Part shown: positions 40,214 through 51,363 of the stretch, piece after piece
Layout: the number at the start of each line of letters is the position of its first letter
Numbering within the stretch: position 1 is the stretch's first letter
From: Streptococcus canis
GTDB lineage: Bacteria; Bacillota; Bacilli; Lactobacillales; Streptococcaceae
Direction of reading: 5' to 3'
DNA length: 64,000 nucleotides
Assembly: GCF_900636575.1 (NCBI RefSeq)
Contig: NZ_LR134293.1
Span: 555,001-619,000 of the forward strand
The notes under the pieces: generated by a model
Seen by the model: the letters and a program-made list of their open reading frames with translations, nothing else
Database searches by the model: none
Told to the model about the DNA's origin: nothing
Program-made: the position numbers and the translations under genes

Positions 40214-41458
40214 ATGAAAATTGTTCAGGGAGTTCAACTTCATCTGATAAAGACTAAACGTTTTAAAACGAATCATATTACTTTTCGCTTTTCGGGTGAT
40301 TTGAACCAAAAGACAGTGGCAAAAAGGGTCTTAGTTGCCCAAATGTTAGCAACAGCTAATGACAGTTACCCTACCGCTAAACTTTTTAGAGAGAAATTGG
40401 CACAACTTTATGGTGCCAGTCTGTCAACTAATGTGTCAACTAAAGGGTTAGTACACATTGTTGATATTGATATTACCTTTGTCCAAGACAAATATGCCTT
40501 CCAGGGGGAGAAAGTATTAGATGAGATGATTCACTTGTTAAAAGACATTTTATTTTCTCCTTTGTTGTCAATTGCTCAGTACCAACCTAAAGTTTTTGAT
40601 ATTGAGAAAGCTAATTTAATTAGTTACGTCGAATCGGACAAAGAAGATTCTTTTTATTACAGTTCTCTCAAGGCAAAAGAGTTGTTTTACCTTAATAAGG
40701 ATTTACAGGTATCAAAATATGGTAGTCCTGAATTAATAGCGAAAGAAACTGCCTATACTAGCTATCAAGAATTTCATAAAATGCTCAATGAAGATCAGAT
40801 TGATATTTTTGTTCTAGGAGATTTCGATGACTATCGTGTTGTTCAATTACTTCATCAATTTCCTTTTAACAACCGAAAGAAAAAATTAGACTTCTTTTAT
40901 TTACAAGATGCGGGTAATCTTATCAGAGAATCTATTGAAAAGAAAGCAGTTAACCAATCGATTTTACAGCTAGCCTATCATTTTCCCTTGGTTTTTGGAC
41001 AAAGAGAATACTATGCTTTGGTGGTCTTAAATGGTTTGTTAGGTTCCTTTGCACATTCTCGTTTTTTTACAAAAATTAGAGAAGAGGAGGGACTTGCTTA
41101 CAGTATAGGGTGTCGTTTTGATGTTTACACAGGTTTATTTGATGTTTACGCAGGGATTGACAGTCAAAATCGAACCAAAACCCTACAATTAATTGTCAAG
41201 GAATTAAATGATATTAAAATGGGCCGATTTTCAGGACAACTCGTTAAAAAAACAAAGTTGATGCTGGTGAGCAATGCCTTACTATCAGAAGATTATAGTA
41301 AAACGATGATTGAGATGGTCTATATGTCTTCTTATATTGATCCAACTTACTCTATTGAAAAATGGATGGAGGAGATTGACAAGGTTAGTAAAATAGATAT
41401 CATTAAGATGGCGAATCTTTTAAAACTCCAGACGGTTTACTTTTTAGAGGGGAAATAA
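40214..41458 (+). CDS. M16-family peptidase-like protein, inactive-type (YmfF-like)
   Basis: This 414-residue protein has the insulinase fold (KLFREKLAQLYGASLSTNVS near the start; FFTKIREEEGLAYSIGCRFDVYTGLFDVYAGI near 285-315). The zinc motif HxxEH is absent, so it is the non-catalytic partner of the pair. It precedes the HxxEH-containing gene by one base, as YmfF precedes YmfH in Bacillus. The two probably form a heterodimeric cytosolic protease or peptide-processing unit; the substrate is unknown. Confidence 0.88.
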   Translation: MKIVQGVQLHLIKTKRFKTNHITFRFSGDLNQKTVAKRVLVAQMLATANDSYPTAKLFREKLAQLYGASLSTNVSTKGLVHIVDIDITFVQDKYAFQGEKVLDEMIHLLKDILFSPLLSIAQYQPKVFDIEKANLISYVESDKEDSFYYSSLKAKELFYLNKDLQVSKYGSPELIAKETAYTSYQEFHKMLNEDQIDIFVLGDFDDYRVVQLLHQFPFNNRKKKLDFFYLQDAGNLIRESIEKKAVNQSILQLAYHFPLVFGQREYYALVVLNGLLGSFAHSRFFTKIREEEGLAYSIGCRFDVYTGLFDVYAGIDSQNRTKTLQLIVKELNDIKMGRFSGQLVKKTKLMLVSNALLSEDYSKTMIEMVYMSSYIDPTYSIEKWMEEIDKVSKIDIIKMANLLKLQTVYFLEGK

Positions 41459-41459
41459 G

Positions 41460-42743
41460 ATGACACAATTAGTAAAGATAGATTATCCTAATATTGACGA
41501 AACTCTCTATTATGGAAGGCTGGTTAATGGCTTAACAGTCTATTTTATAAAGAAATCAGGGTACTCAGAAAAAATGGCTATGTTGACAGTCGATTTTGGT
41601 TCGCTTGATAATAAGTTGACAGTTGATGGTAAACTACAAAATGCTCCAGAAGGCATTGCTCACTTTTTAGAACATAAACTCTTTGAAGATAAGGCTGGTG
41701 AGGATATCTCACTAAAGTTTACACAGTTAGGAGCAGAAACAAATGCCTTTACCACCTTTGAACAAACTAGTTATTTCTTTTCAACAGCTAAAGAGTTTCA
41801 AAAAGGCTTAGAGCTTCTTCAGTCTTTTGTTCTATCTGCTAATTTTACAGATGAGTCTGTTAATCGAGAAAGGAAAATCATTGAACAAGAAATTGATATG
41901 TATCAGGATGATCCTGACTATCGGGCTTATAGCGGTATCCTCCAAAATTTATTTCCAAAGACAAGTTTAGCTCATGATATTGCTGGGACTAAGGACTCTA
42001 TTCAAGAGATAACGAAACGTTTATTGGACACACATCATTCTTACTTTTACCACCCTTCCAATATGAGTTTATTAGTGGTTGGTGACATTGATGTTGAAGC
42101 AAACTTTTTAGCCATTAAAACCTTTCAAGAGACTCTTCCTTGTCCTGAGAAGAAGATGGTTGCTATCGAGCCCCTACATTATTATCCTGTTGTCACATCA
42201 TCTTCTATTGATATGGAGGTCACGACTGCCAAATTAGTAGTTGGTTTCCGAGGACATTTAGCTTTAGATCAGTATTCTTTACTAACTTATCGTGTAGCTT
42301 TAAAGCTATTGTTGGCGATGCTTTTGGGATGGACTTCTAAAACCTATCATGAGTGGTATGAGGATGGGAAAATAGATGATTCTTTTGATATTGAAGTTGA
42401 TATTCAAGATAAATTTCAGTTTGTGTTAGTATCACTTGACACTGCTGAACCAATTGCCATGTCTAACCAGATTCGACGACAATTAACACATTTGAACCAT
42501 TCAAAAGATTTGACTGCTAAGCATCTAATCCTCTTGAAGCAAGAAATGTATGGTGATTTTATTCAAAGCTTAGATTCTATTGAACACTTAACCAGTCAGT
42601 TCAATCTTTACTTGACGGATAAAGAAACTTATTTTGATCTTCCAAGAATTATAGAATCCATAACCTTGAAAGATATTTTAGCTATTGGTAAAGCCTTTTT
42701 TGAGAAAGCAGATATTTCAGATTTCACTGTCTTTCCAAAATAG
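41460..42743 (+). CDS. M16-family zinc metallopeptidase (YmfH-like)
   Basis: This 427-residue protein has the inverted zinc motif HFLEH near residue 68 (GIAHFLEHKLFED) and the downstream glutamate region (VNRERKIIEQEIDMYQDDPDYR), so it is the active member of the M16 pair. Peptidases of this type degrade or process short peptides. It is cotranscribed with the preceding inactive-type homologue and precedes the RodZ-like gene by about 50 bp, the same arrangement seen near pgsA in Bacillus and streptococci. Confidence 0.92.
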   Translation: MTQLVKIDYPNIDETLYYGRLVNGLTVYFIKKSGYSEKMAMLTVDFGSLDNKLTVDGKLQNAPEGIAHFLEHKLFEDKAGEDISLKFTQLGAETNAFTTFEQTSYFFSTAKEFQKGLELLQSFVLSANFTDESVNRERKIIEQEIDMYQDDPDYRAYSGILQNLFPKTSLAHDIAGTKDSIQEITKRLLDTHHSYFYHPSNMSLLVVGDIDVEANFLAIKTFQETLPCPEKKMVAIEPLHYYPVVTSSSIDMEVTTAKLVVGFRGHLALDQYSLLTYRVALKLLLAMLLGWTSKTYHEWYEDGKIDDSFDIEVDIQDKFQFVLVSLDTAEPIAMSNQIRRQLTHLNHSKDLTAKHLILLKQEMYGDFIQSLDSIEHLTSQFNLYLTDKETYFDLPRIIESITLKDILAIGKAFFEKADISDFTVFPK

Positions 42744-42792
42744 GTTAAAATCTGCTATAATGGAGTTATTATAATATTTTTGAGGTACCTGT

Positions 42793-43821
42793 ATGAGTGA
42801 CAAAAGTCTCGGTGAAGTTTTAAGAGAATCACGTGTTGGAAAAAATATCACGCTAGATGACATCGAATCGAAAACGGGGATTTCTTCCCATTACTTGTTA
42901 GCGATGGAATTAGATCAATTTAAGATTATTCCAGAAGAAAAGTTTGATCAATTTTTGAAAGAATACGCTGATATTGTCGAATTAGATTTTATTACTTTAA
43001 AGCGGCGTTATCATTATCAAGTGAACGCTAAAAAAAATAGTGATACCAAGTCCGTAACAGAAATTGTTGAAGAGAAGTTGAGCCAGAAACGTTTGCAGGA
43101 AAAACGAGCCGCCGAGCAGCGTACGGAATATGTGAAGCTGTCAGAGACTTCTAAAGCTCAAGAAACGCTGGTTATTCCTGTGAAAACTGTTGGTTTGGAT
43201 TCTAAAACACCTCCTAAGGTTATGCCATCGATGAGTCATTTTAAAGCGGATGACCGTTTAGTTCCTAAGAAGGCAAAGGTGTCACGTTTAAGCCGTTATA
43301 GCAATGATGATAGGTCTAAAAAAACGGTAATTCCAGTTGTTATTTTAAGCTTGGTTGCTTTGGCTATCGTGAGCTTTATCTTTTTTGCTGTTTGGCAGCA
43401 ATTTGAAAAAGGTCAACGAGCTAAAGAGGCTGAAATAGCTTTAATGAAAGCTTCTAAAAAGGCCAAAGAAGCATCAAAAGCAAGTTCCAGTGAGCCTAAA
43501 ACTCAGATTACGACTGAAGGTGCCGATAACTATTTGGAAGCAACAATTACTAAATCAAAAGAAACTGTTGACATTACGGTTTCATTGACAGAGGCGGAAA
43601 ATAGCTGGATTTCTTTAACAAATTCGGAAATTGGTGAAAGTGGCATCACCTTAACACAAGATTCTCCAACTTACACTGCAACTTTACCTGCTGACGTCAC
43701 AGAGTCTCTCTTGACACTTGGTATTACAAAAGGTGTCTCTGTGACTGTTGATGGGCAACCTGTTGATTTATCTGCTTTGACAAGTACTGATTTAAGTTAT
43801 ATTACATTTAAGATTCAATAA
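42793..43821 (+). CDS. RodZ-like HTH membrane protein
   Basis: This 342-residue protein starts with a RodZ-type helix-turn-helix (LGEVLRESRVGKNITLDDIESKTGISSHYLLAMELDQF). A charged linker follows, then one membrane span at about 179-200 (TVIPVVILSLVALAIVSFIFF) and an external DUF4115-like beta domain at the C-terminus. RodZ links cell shape and wall synthesis machinery at the membrane. Streptococcal forms lack an MreB filament partner but work with MreC/D. GAGGT precedes the start. Context (M16 pair, pgsA) is conserved. Confidence 0.87.
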   Translation: MSDKSLGEVLRESRVGKNITLDDIESKTGISSHYLLAMELDQFKIIPEEKFDQFLKEYADIVELDFITLKRRYHYQVNAKKNSDTKSVTEIVEEKLSQKRLQEKRAAEQRTEYVKLSETSKAQETLVIPVKTVGLDSKTPPKVMPSMSHFKADDRLVPKKAKVSRLSRYSNDDRSKKTVIPVVILSLVALAIVSFIFFAVWQQFEKGQRAKEAEIALMKASKKAKEASKASSSEPKTQITTEGADNYLEATITKSKETVDITVSLTEAENSWISLTNSEIGESGITLTQDSPTYTATLPADVTESLLTLGITKGVSVTVDGQPVDLSALTSTDLSYITFKIQ

Positions 43822-43834
43822 TTAAGGTACGAAA

Positions 43835-44377
43835 ATGACAAAAAAAGAAAACATTCCCAATTTATTAACGCTTGTTCGCATTATCATGGTTCCCCTCTTT
43901 CTTCTTGTTACTTCTTTCTCTAGCGAAATTGGGTGGCATATTTTTGCGGCGATTATTTTTGCAATTGCTAGCTTGACAGACTATTTAGATGGGTATCTTG
44001 CAAGGAAGTGGCATGTGGTTACTAATTTTGGGAAGTTTGCCGATCCTTTAGCAGATAAGATGCTTGTCATGACCGCTTTTATCATGTTAGTTGGACTTGA
44101 CTTGTCTCCTGCGTGGGTATCAGCTGTTATTATTTGTCGAGAATTGGCAGTAACAGGCCTTCGATTATTACTTGTTGAAACAGGTGGAAAGGTTCTTGCT
44201 GCTGCTATGCCGGGAAAAATCAAGACAACGACACAAATGCTATCTGTCATTTTCTTACTGTGCCATTGGACATTTCTAGGAAATGTCTTCCTCTACATTG
44301 CTCTTTTCTTTACCATTTACTCTGGTTATGACTATTTCAAAGGAGCAAGCTTTCTTTTTAAGGATACCTTTAAATAA
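43835..44377 (+). CDS. pgsA: CDP-diacylglycerol-glycerol-3-phosphate 3-phosphatidyltransferase
   Basis: PgsA makes phosphatidylglycerol phosphate from CDP-diacylglycerol and glycerol-3-phosphate, the entry to phosphatidylglycerol and cardiolipin. The 180-residue membrane enzyme has the CDP-alcohol phosphotransferase motif (TDYLDGYLARKWHVVTNFGKFADPLADK at about 47-74) with its Asp ligands in place. It is followed 2 bp later by ecfA1. Confidence 0.96.
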   Translation: MTKKENIPNLLTLVRIIMVPLFLLVTSFSSEIGWHIFAAIIFAIASLTDYLDGYLARKWHVVTNFGKFADPLADKMLVMTAFIMLVGLDLSPAWVSAVIICRELAVTGLRLLLVETGGKVLAAAMPGKIKTTTQMLSVIFLLCHWTFLGNVFLYIALFFTIYSGYDYFKGASFLFKDTFK

Positions 44378-44379
44378 CC

Positions 44380-45219
44380 ATGACAACTATTATTGAACTC
44401 AAGCAAGTCACATTTAGCTACAACCCTAACCAAGAAAAGCCAACGTTAAATCAGGTTTCGTTTCATGTGAAACAAGGCGAATGGTTATCTATTATTGGGC
44501 ACAATGGTTCTGGAAAATCAACTACTGTCCGTTTGATTGATGGTCTATTAGAGCCAGAGTCCGGAGACATTTTTGTTGATGGCGATTTGTTAACGAAAAA
44601 AAATATCTGGGACATTCGTCATAAGATTGGTATGGTATTCCAGAACCCTGATAACCAATTTGTAGGGGCAACAGTTGAAGATGATGTTGCTTTTGGTCTT
44701 GAAAATAAAGGAATTCCTCATCAAGAGATGAAAGAACGTGTCAACCATGCGTTACAACTCGTGGGTATGCAAGATTTCAAACATAGAGAACCATCTCGTT
44801 TGTCTGGTGGACAAAAACAGCGTGTTGCTATCGCAGGGGCTGTTGCTATGAGGCCAAAAATCATTATTTTAGATGAAGCCACTAGTATGCTTGATCCTAA
44901 GGGACGCTTAGAGTTGATTCGGACCATTCAGTCGATTCGTGAGGATTATCAGTTAACAGTGATTTCCATTACCCATGATTTAGATGAAGTCGCTCTTAGT
45001 GACAGAGTTTTAGTAATGAAAGATGGACAAGTAGAATCGGCATCCACACCAGAACAATTATTTGCAAGAGGGGATGACCTTCTCCAGTTGGGACTTGATA
45101 TTCCCTTTACCGCTTCGGTTGTGCGAATGCTTAAAGAAGAGGGGTACCCGATTGAGGCTGACTATCTCACAGAAAAGGAATTAGAAAATCAATTATGTCA
45201 ATTAATTTCCAAAATGTAA
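44380..45219 (+). CDS. ecfA1: ECF transporter ATPase EcfA1
   Basis: This 279-residue ATPase belongs to the energy-coupling module that powers vitamin and metal uptake with exchangeable S components. Walker [10 protein letters not shown] (40-48), Q-loop [10 protein letters not shown], signature LSGGQKQR, Walker [13 protein letters not shown] and the switch His in SITHD are all intact. The C-terminus overlaps ecfA2 by 25 bp. A parS-like palindrome lies within the gene (44459-44474). Confidence 0.95.
   Translation: MTTIIELKQVTFSYNPNQEKPTLNQVSFHVKQGEWLSIIGHNGSGKSTTVRLIDGLLEPESGDIFVDGDLLTKKNIWDIRHKIGMVFQNPDNQFVGATVEDDVAFGLENKGIPHQEMKERVNHALQLVGMQDFKHREPSRLSGGQKQRVAIAGAVAMRPKIIILDEATSMLDPKGRLELIRTIQSIREDYQLTVISITHDLDEVALSDRVLVMKDGQVESASTPEQLFARGDDLLQLGLDIPFTASVVRMLKEEGYPIEADYLTEKELENQLCQLISKM
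44459..44474. promoter_or_regulatory. Candidate parS site inside ecfA1
   Basis: CGTTTCATGTGAAACA matches the parS consensus TGTTTCACGTGAAACA at 14 of 16 positions, with all of GTTTCA and GTGAAACA kept. It is 21 kb from oriC on the right arm. The codons here (SFHVKQ) are not a conserved ATPase motif, so the DNA sequence is free to be a ParB site. Confidence 0.6.
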
Positions 45220-46037
45220 GTTATACATATCAAGTAGGGACTCCTTTTGAAGGGCGTGCCCTTTTTGACATTGATTTAGATATTTTAGATAACTCTTACA
45301 CAGCTTTTATTGGACATACGGGGTCTGGAAAGTCAACCATTATGCAATTGTTAAATGGGCTACATATTCCGACACAGGGAACTGTTAGGGTTGGCAAGCA
45401 GGAAATTACTAATCAGTCTAAAAATAAAGAAATCAAGTCTGTTCGTAAGCATGTGGGGCTGGTGTTTCAATTTCCAGAAAGTCAGCTATTTGAAGAGACA
45501 GTTTTGAAAGATGTGGCCTTTGGACCTCAAAATTTCGGAGTCTCTCAGGAGAAAGCAGAAGCTTTAGCACGTGAAAAACTAGCTCTTGTTGGGATTTCAG
45601 AAAATCTTTTTGAAAAGAATCCCTTTGAACTCTCAGGAGGGCAAATGCGACGTGTAGCTATTGCTGGCATCTTGGCAATGCAACCGAATGTTTTGGTTTT
45701 AGATGAGCCAACTGCTGGTCTTGATCCAAAAGGTCGCAAGGAGTTAATGACTCTGTTTAAAAAGCTTCATCAATTAGGAATGACCATTGTTTTGGTAACT
45801 CATTTGATGGATGATGTGGCGAATTATGCAGATTTTGTCTATGTGCTTGAAGAGGGAAAAATTATTTTATCAGGTAGACCTAAGTCTGTTTTTCAGCGAG
45901 TTCATTTTTTGGAGGAAAAACAGTTAGGTGTTCCTAAGGTGACTAAATTTGCTCAAAGACTGGTTGACAGAGGTATGCCTATCTCTTCTTTACCTGTTAC
46001 TTTAGAAGAATTGAGAGAGGTATTGAAGCATGGATAA
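45195..46037 (+). CDS. ecfA2: ECF transporter ATPase EcfA2
   Basis: This 280-residue second ATPase of the ECF module has Walker [11 protein letters not shown]-loop [11 protein letters not shown], signature LSGGQMRR, Walker [16 protein letters not shown] and the switch His in VTHLMDD. The [19 protein letters not shown] block is the A2-type sequence. It overlaps ecfA1 by 25 bp and ecfT by 8 bp, indicating tight coupling so that A1, A2 and T are made together. Confidence 0.95.
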   Translation: MSINFQNVSYTYQVGTPFEGRALFDIDLDILDNSYTAFIGHTGSGKSTIMQLLNGLHIPTQGTVRVGKQEITNQSKNKEIKSVRKHVGLVFQFPESQLFEETVLKDVAFGPQNFGVSQEKAEALAREKLALVGISENLFEKNPFELSGGQMRRVAIAGILAMQPNVLVLDEPTAGLDPKGRKELMTLFKKLHQLGMTIVLVTHLMDDVANYADFVYVLEEGKIILSGRPKSVFQRVHFLEEKQLGVPKVTKFAQRLVDRGMPISSLPVTLEELREVLKHG

Positions 46038-46830
46038 ATTGATTCTTGGTCGTTATATTCCTGGGAATTCTATCATTCATCGTCTTGACCCAAGAAGTAA
46101 ATTGTTAGCAATGATTATTTATATTATCATTATCTTTTGGGCTAATAATGTCGTAACAAATGTATTGATACTGACCTTTACCTTAGTCATTGTTTGTTTA
46201 TCAAAAATTAAATTATCTTTCTTTTTAAATGGGGTGAAACCAATGATTGGTATTATCCTCTTTACCACTTTATTTCAGATGTTTTTTACCCAAGGAGGAA
46301 TCGTTATCTTTCGTTTGGGAATACTGATTATTACTAATTTAGGATTAAGTCAAGCCATTTTAATTTTTATGCGCTTTGTTTTAATTATTTTCTTTTCAAC
46401 ATTGTTAACATTAACGACAACCCCTTTAAGTTTATCCGATGCAGTAGAATCTTTGTTAAACCCTTTGGTAAGATTTAGGGTTCCAGCTCATGAAATTGGG
46501 TTAATGCTTTCTTTAAGTTTACGGTTTGTGCCAACTTTAATGGATGATACAACTCGTATCATGAATGCTCAAAAAGCGCGCGGTGTTGATTTTGGTGAGG
46601 GGAATCTGATTCAAAAAGTAAAGTCTATTATCCCTATTTTAATTCCACTCTTTGCATCAAGTTTTAAAAGAGCTGATGCCTTAGCCGTTGCTATGGAAGC
46701 AAGAGGTTATCAGGGGGGAGAAGGTCGTACGAAATACCGTCAATTAAATTGGCAACTGAAAGATAGTTTAGCAGTTAGTTCCGTTTTCTTATTAGGGAGT
46801 CTTCTTTTTTTCTTAAAGAATCCCCTATAA
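46030..46830 (+). CDS. ecfT: ECF transporter transmembrane protein EcfT
   Basis: This 266-residue scaffold has five to six membrane helices and the two coupling-helix motifs with the Ala-Arg-Gly signature: [10 protein letters not shown] (near 178) and [10 protein letters not shown] (near 222), which dock on the two ATPases. With A1 and A2 it completes the shared module. No S component is in this window, so substrate binding must come from genes elsewhere. Confidence 0.95.
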   Translation: MDKLILGRYIPGNSIIHRLDPRSKLLAMIIYIIIIFWANNVVTNVLILTFTLVIVCLSKIKLSFFLNGVKPMIGIILFTTLFQMFFTQGGIVIFRLGILIITNLGLSQAILIFMRFVLIIFFSTLLTLTTTPLSLSDAVESLLNPLVRFRVPAHEIGLMLSLSLRFVPTLMDDTTRIMNAQKARGVDFGEGNLIQKVKSIIPILIPLFASSFKRADALAVAMEARGYQGGEGRTKYRQLNWQLKDSLAVSSVFLLGSLLFFLKNPL

Positions 46831-47004
46831 CTCTAAATAATAGTAAAGCTCTTCAATTTCATTTAAAGGAATAGAAGGGTTTTTAAATACCCCAGAAATT
46901 CTTGTAATATCAATATTTCTGTAATATTTTTAATATATCTTCAACGGTGAGGTAATAATTAAAAGATATTATGGATAACAGAGAAAAGTGAGGTATTTAT
47001 TTAA

Positions 47005-47613
47005 ATGTTTAAAAAAGAAAATTTAAAACAACGTTATTTTAGTTTTGGGGTTATAGCATTTGCTGTAGCTATGTTAGCTGTGATTTTTGCTTTTTCAAGT
47101 AAAAATGTTGATACTGAATCATACGCTAAGAAATCTGAAACTAAAGTCGTCAAAAAAACTAAAAAATCTAGCCCAGAAATGACTAAGGAAGAACCTAAAG
47201 AAGCACCAACAAGTGCCTCTTCAGAGGCAGCTCCAACTCCTGAAACAACAGTGACTGCAGCAACACAAGAAACTCAAGTGGTACAACAAGAAGCCACTCA
47301 GGCTGTTCAATACACAGCAGCTCCAGTTGCTTATAGTGGAGGCGGTGTTGTTCTTTCAAATGGGAACACTGCTGGCGCTGTAGGGAGTCAAGCAGCGGCA
47401 CAAATGGCAGCTGCAACAGGTGTACCACAATCAACATGGGAGCACATCATTGCGCGTGAGTCAAATGGAAATCCGAGTGCAGCCAATGCTTCTGGTGCAT
47501 CAGGTTTATTCCAAACGATGCCAGGCTGGGGTTCAACAGCAACTGTTCAAGACCAAGTGAATTCAGCTTTGAATGCTTATCGTGCACAAGGGTTGTCAGC
47601 TTGGGGTTACTAA
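47005..47613 (+). CDS. Secreted/anchored transglycosylase-like protein
   Basis: This 202-residue protein has an N-terminal membrane segment or signal ([18 protein letters not shown], 13-30), a long Thr/Ala/Glu/Pro-rich stalk (45-100) and a C-terminal SLT-type domain ([44 protein letters not shown]). The Glu in ARESNGN is the expected catalytic acid. It resembles pneumococcal Pmp23 and staphylococcal SceD/IsaA-type wall hydrolases and should cut peptidoglycan glycan strands. GAGGT precedes the start by 11 bases. Two TGTAAT boxes lie upstream (46903 and 46920). Confidence 0.85.
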   Translation: MFKKENLKQRYFSFGVIAFAVAMLAVIFAFSSKNVDTESYAKKSETKVVKKTKKSSPEMTKEEPKEAPTSASSEAAPTPETTVTAATQETQVVQQEATQAVQYTAAPVAYSGGGVVLSNGNTAGAVGSQAAAQMAAATGVPQSTWEHIIARESNGNPSAANASGASGLFQTMPGWGSTATVQDQVNSALNAYRAQGLSAWGY

Positions 47614-47630
47614 GAAAAAGTAATACCAAC

Positions 47631-47674
47631 AAAAAAGTCTATCATCAAAAATTAATTGATGGTAGGCTTTTTTT
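47631..47674 (+). terminator. Terminator of the transglycosylase gene
   Basis: AGTCTATCATCAA pairs with TTGATGGTAGGCT around AAATTAA-type loop bases, followed by seven T residues. The A run on the left lets it serve the minus-strand HAD pseudogene too. Confidence 0.85.
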
Positions 47675-47685
47675 AGATTATGTTG

Positions 47686-48316
47686 TTATAGGGATTTAAT
47701 AAGACTTAGAATATCATTGGGATGCGTGATAATATAGTCTCCCTACTAACTTCTAATTCTTCTTGACGTCCCCCCGTGTGATGCCAAGTGTTTTAATCTC
47801 AGCTTGTTTTTCTCCAATAAAGTCAAAATTAGTGTCACCAAAAATGAGTGCGCTTTCATTTTGAGTGACATGTTTTTAAACAAGCTTTGATAAGAATCAC
47901 CTTGTGGCAACGATTGGGAGTGCGACCAAAGATAGCTGTAAAGTAGTTGTCAACGTCTAGATTAGTCAACGTTTGGATAGCCATCGACTCATGTTTACTA
48001 GTCGTTACCTATAGGTCAAAGTCAGCTTCAATGAAGCTTTTAAAAGTGCTTCAATTCCTTCATAGAGAGCTTACTTATTCAATGCCAGTTTTTGATAAAA
48101 GATTCTAAAATAGGAGATAGCTTGCTCAATTGGTTATTTGGTTTCAAAAAATTCTTTAAAAGTTGTTTCTAAAGGTGGACCGATATAGGTTGACAGAACT
48201 TTATTGGTCGGGCACATTTGATTCATGTTGTCAAATGTGTATCTAAAAGCATTTAAAATCCCAGAGCTTGAATCGACCAAGGTACCGTCTAAATCAAATA
48301 AAATGGCTTTCAACAT
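47686..48316 (-). pseudogene. HAD-family hydrolase (phosphoglycolate phosphatase-like), decayed
   Basis: The minus-strand start MLKAILFDLDGTLVDSSSGI holds the HAD motif I aspartates, and the reading runs to FFETK then a stop (48134). Beyond it, recognisable HAD pieces continue in broken frames: IFGDTNFDFIGEKQAEIKTLGITRG (motif IV with the Gly-Asp) and ITHPNDILSLIKSL at the end (stop 47686-47688). Several stops and shifts lie between. The 60-residue remnant lacks motifs II-IV and cannot be an enzyme. Confidence 0.82.
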
Positions 48317-48333
48317 AATCTTCTAGGGCTTTG

Positions 48334-49206
48334 CTATTCTCCAAAAATGTCTTTAGTGTAACGGCGACCAGTTGGAGTTGCTGCAAGACCTCCCTCAGCT
48401 GTTTCACGAAAGGCAGTTGGCATCGCAGATCCGACTTGATACATAGCGTCAATAACTTCATCGACAGGAATTTGAGACTCAATATTAGCCAAAGCCATAT
48501 CAGCAGCGACGAGGGCAAAACTTGCTCCAAGAGCATTGCGTTTGACGCAAGGAACTTCTACTAGGCCAGCGACAGGATCACAGATAAGTCCCAATAAGTT
48601 TTTAATGACAAAGGCAATAGCTTGACTAGCTTGGTAAGCTGTTCCACCTGCTGCTTTAACAAGAGCTGCAGCGCTCATGGCAGATGCAGAACCAACTTCT
48701 GCTTGACAACCACCCTCTGCACCAGAAATAGATGCATTGTTCCCGATAACAAGGCCAAAGGCACCAGCTGTGAAAAGAAATTCTAATTGTTCTTTTTCTG
48801 ATAAGTCAAGTTTGTCAATTGCTGTGGCAAGGACAGCAGGCAAGCATCCTGCACTACCAGCAGTTGGTGTTGCACAAACTAGCCCCATTTTGGCATTTAA
48901 TTCATTGACAGCCATAGCATTTCTAACAGCATTAAGGACGGTTTTGTCAGCAAGACTTTTTTCTCTCTTAATATAGTTATCCATTTTAAGGGCATCACCA
49001 CCTGTTAGACCACTAATGGATTTTGTTGAGGTTAAACCTTCCTTGACAGAGTCTTTCATGACCTGCAAATTGCGTGACATTATCGTAACGATGTCCTGTC
49101 GACTTCGACCAGTCATCTCGATTTCTGTAGCAATCATTAATTCAGCAACATTCCCACCAAATTGTTGGTCAGCTTGTTTGACAAGTTCTTCAATGGTATA
49201 AAACAT
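48334..49206 (-). CDS. sdaAA: L-serine dehydratase, alpha subunit
   Basis: This 290-residue subunit carries the iron-sulfur active centre that turns L-serine into pyruvate and ammonia. Cysteines that can bind the 4Fe-4S cluster are visible in VCATPTAGSAGCLPAV, ICDPVAG and VEVPCVKRN. AAGGAAAG precedes the ATG. It is the second gene of a two-gene unit after sdaAB (11-bp gap), in the normal Gram-positive split form. Confidence 0.95.
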   Translation of the reverse strand: MFYTIEELVKQADQQFGGNVAELMIATEIEMTGRSRQDIVTIMSRNLQVMKDSVKEGLTSTKSISGLTGGDALKMDNYIKREKSLADKTVLNAVRNAMAVNELNAKMGLVCATPTAGSAGCLPAVLATAIDKLDLSEKEQLEFLFTAGAFGLVIGNNASISGAEGGCQAEVGSASAMSAAALVKAAGGTAYQASQAIAFVIKNLLGLICDPVAGLVEVPCVKRNALGASFALVAADMALANIESQIPVDEVIDAMYQVGSAMPTAFRETAEGGLAATPTGRRYTKDIFGE

Positions 49207-49217
49207 AACTTTCCTTT

Positions 49218-49889
49218 CTAGTCAAAGAAGTTGACATTGTGAATATTAGGGATTTTGGCAATAAGCTTGACAACTTCTTGACACTCTCTAGAATCAACTT
49301 CCATGATCATGATGGCCTTTTCGCCAGCAGATTCACGAGTAACAGTCATAGTCGCAATGTTAATATCATTGGAAGATAAGATGTCGGTCACTTTAGCAAT
49401 CATTCCAGGAATATCTTGATGAACTGTAATGATAGTAGGAGTATTCATGGATAGCGAGACAGAAAAACCATTTAGTTCTGTCACTTGGATATTTCCTCCA
49501 CCAATTGAAACACCAGTAACACTCATGCTTTTATCACCCTTTTTAACACTGATTTTAACGGTATTGGGATGAGGCGCATTACTGTCTTTTAAAATGTCCC
49601 AGTAAATCTTAATTCCTTTTTGATAGGCAATCTCCATAGAATGTTTGATGTCGGGATTATCAGTATCCATTCCCATAATTCCTGCCACAAGTGCCTTGTC
49701 AGTGCCATGTCCTTGGTAGGTTTTGGCAAAAGAATTGTAGAGGTGGAAGGTCACTTCATCAGGAATTTCTCCAAAGATGGAATGAACTACTCTGCCGATT
49801 CTGACAGCACCAGCGGTGTGACTACTTGATGGGCCAATCATAACTGGTCCAATGATGTCAAAAACTGATTGAAATTTTTGTGTGTTCAT
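49218..49889 (-). CDS. sdaAB: L-serine dehydratase, beta subunit
   Basis: This 223-residue subunit has the SDH beta domain (FDIIGPVMIGPSSSHTAGAVRIGR near 10-33) and a C-terminal ACT domain (TIITVHQDIPGMIAKVTDILSSNDINIATMTVTRES) that senses serine. I chose the ATG at 49889, 7 bases after GGAG; a TTG two codons earlier sits too close to that site. It forms the heterodimer with SdaAA. Confidence 0.95.
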   Translation of the reverse strand: MNTQKFQSVFDIIGPVMIGPSSSHTAGAVRIGRVVHSIFGEIPDEVTFHLYNSFAKTYQGHGTDKALVAGIMGMDTDNPDIKHSMEIAYQKGIKIYWDILKDSNAPHPNTVKISVKKGDKSMSVTGVSIGGGNIQVTELNGFSVSLSMNTPTIITVHQDIPGMIAKVTDILSSNDINIATMTVTRESAGEKAIMIMEVDSRECQEVVKLIAKIPNIHNVNFFD

Positions 49890-50001
49890 AGGCAACTCCG
49901 TTTTTATTTCTACGTTTATTATAACAGAAAAAAGTCAAAAAATATCAATTTTATTATAAAAAATTATTTTTATAATAAAAAATTATCGAGCAGTAAAATG
50001 A

Positions 50002-51305
<1,304 letters not shown>

Positions 51306-51363
51306 GACTGTCATCGTGAGATAAGAGGAGATATAGAAGGTTTCAAGATTTATCCTGACCTTT

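Noticed and set aside
48395..48416. TGTTTCACG inside sdaAA as a parS half
   Set aside because: Only the left half matches; the right half (AAAGGCA) does not form the palindrome.
49930..49990. A/T-rich repeats upstream of mnmA as a CRISPR or phage attachment site
   Set aside because: Only two short A/T-rich near-repeats without spacers; no cas genes, integrase or tRNA end nearby.
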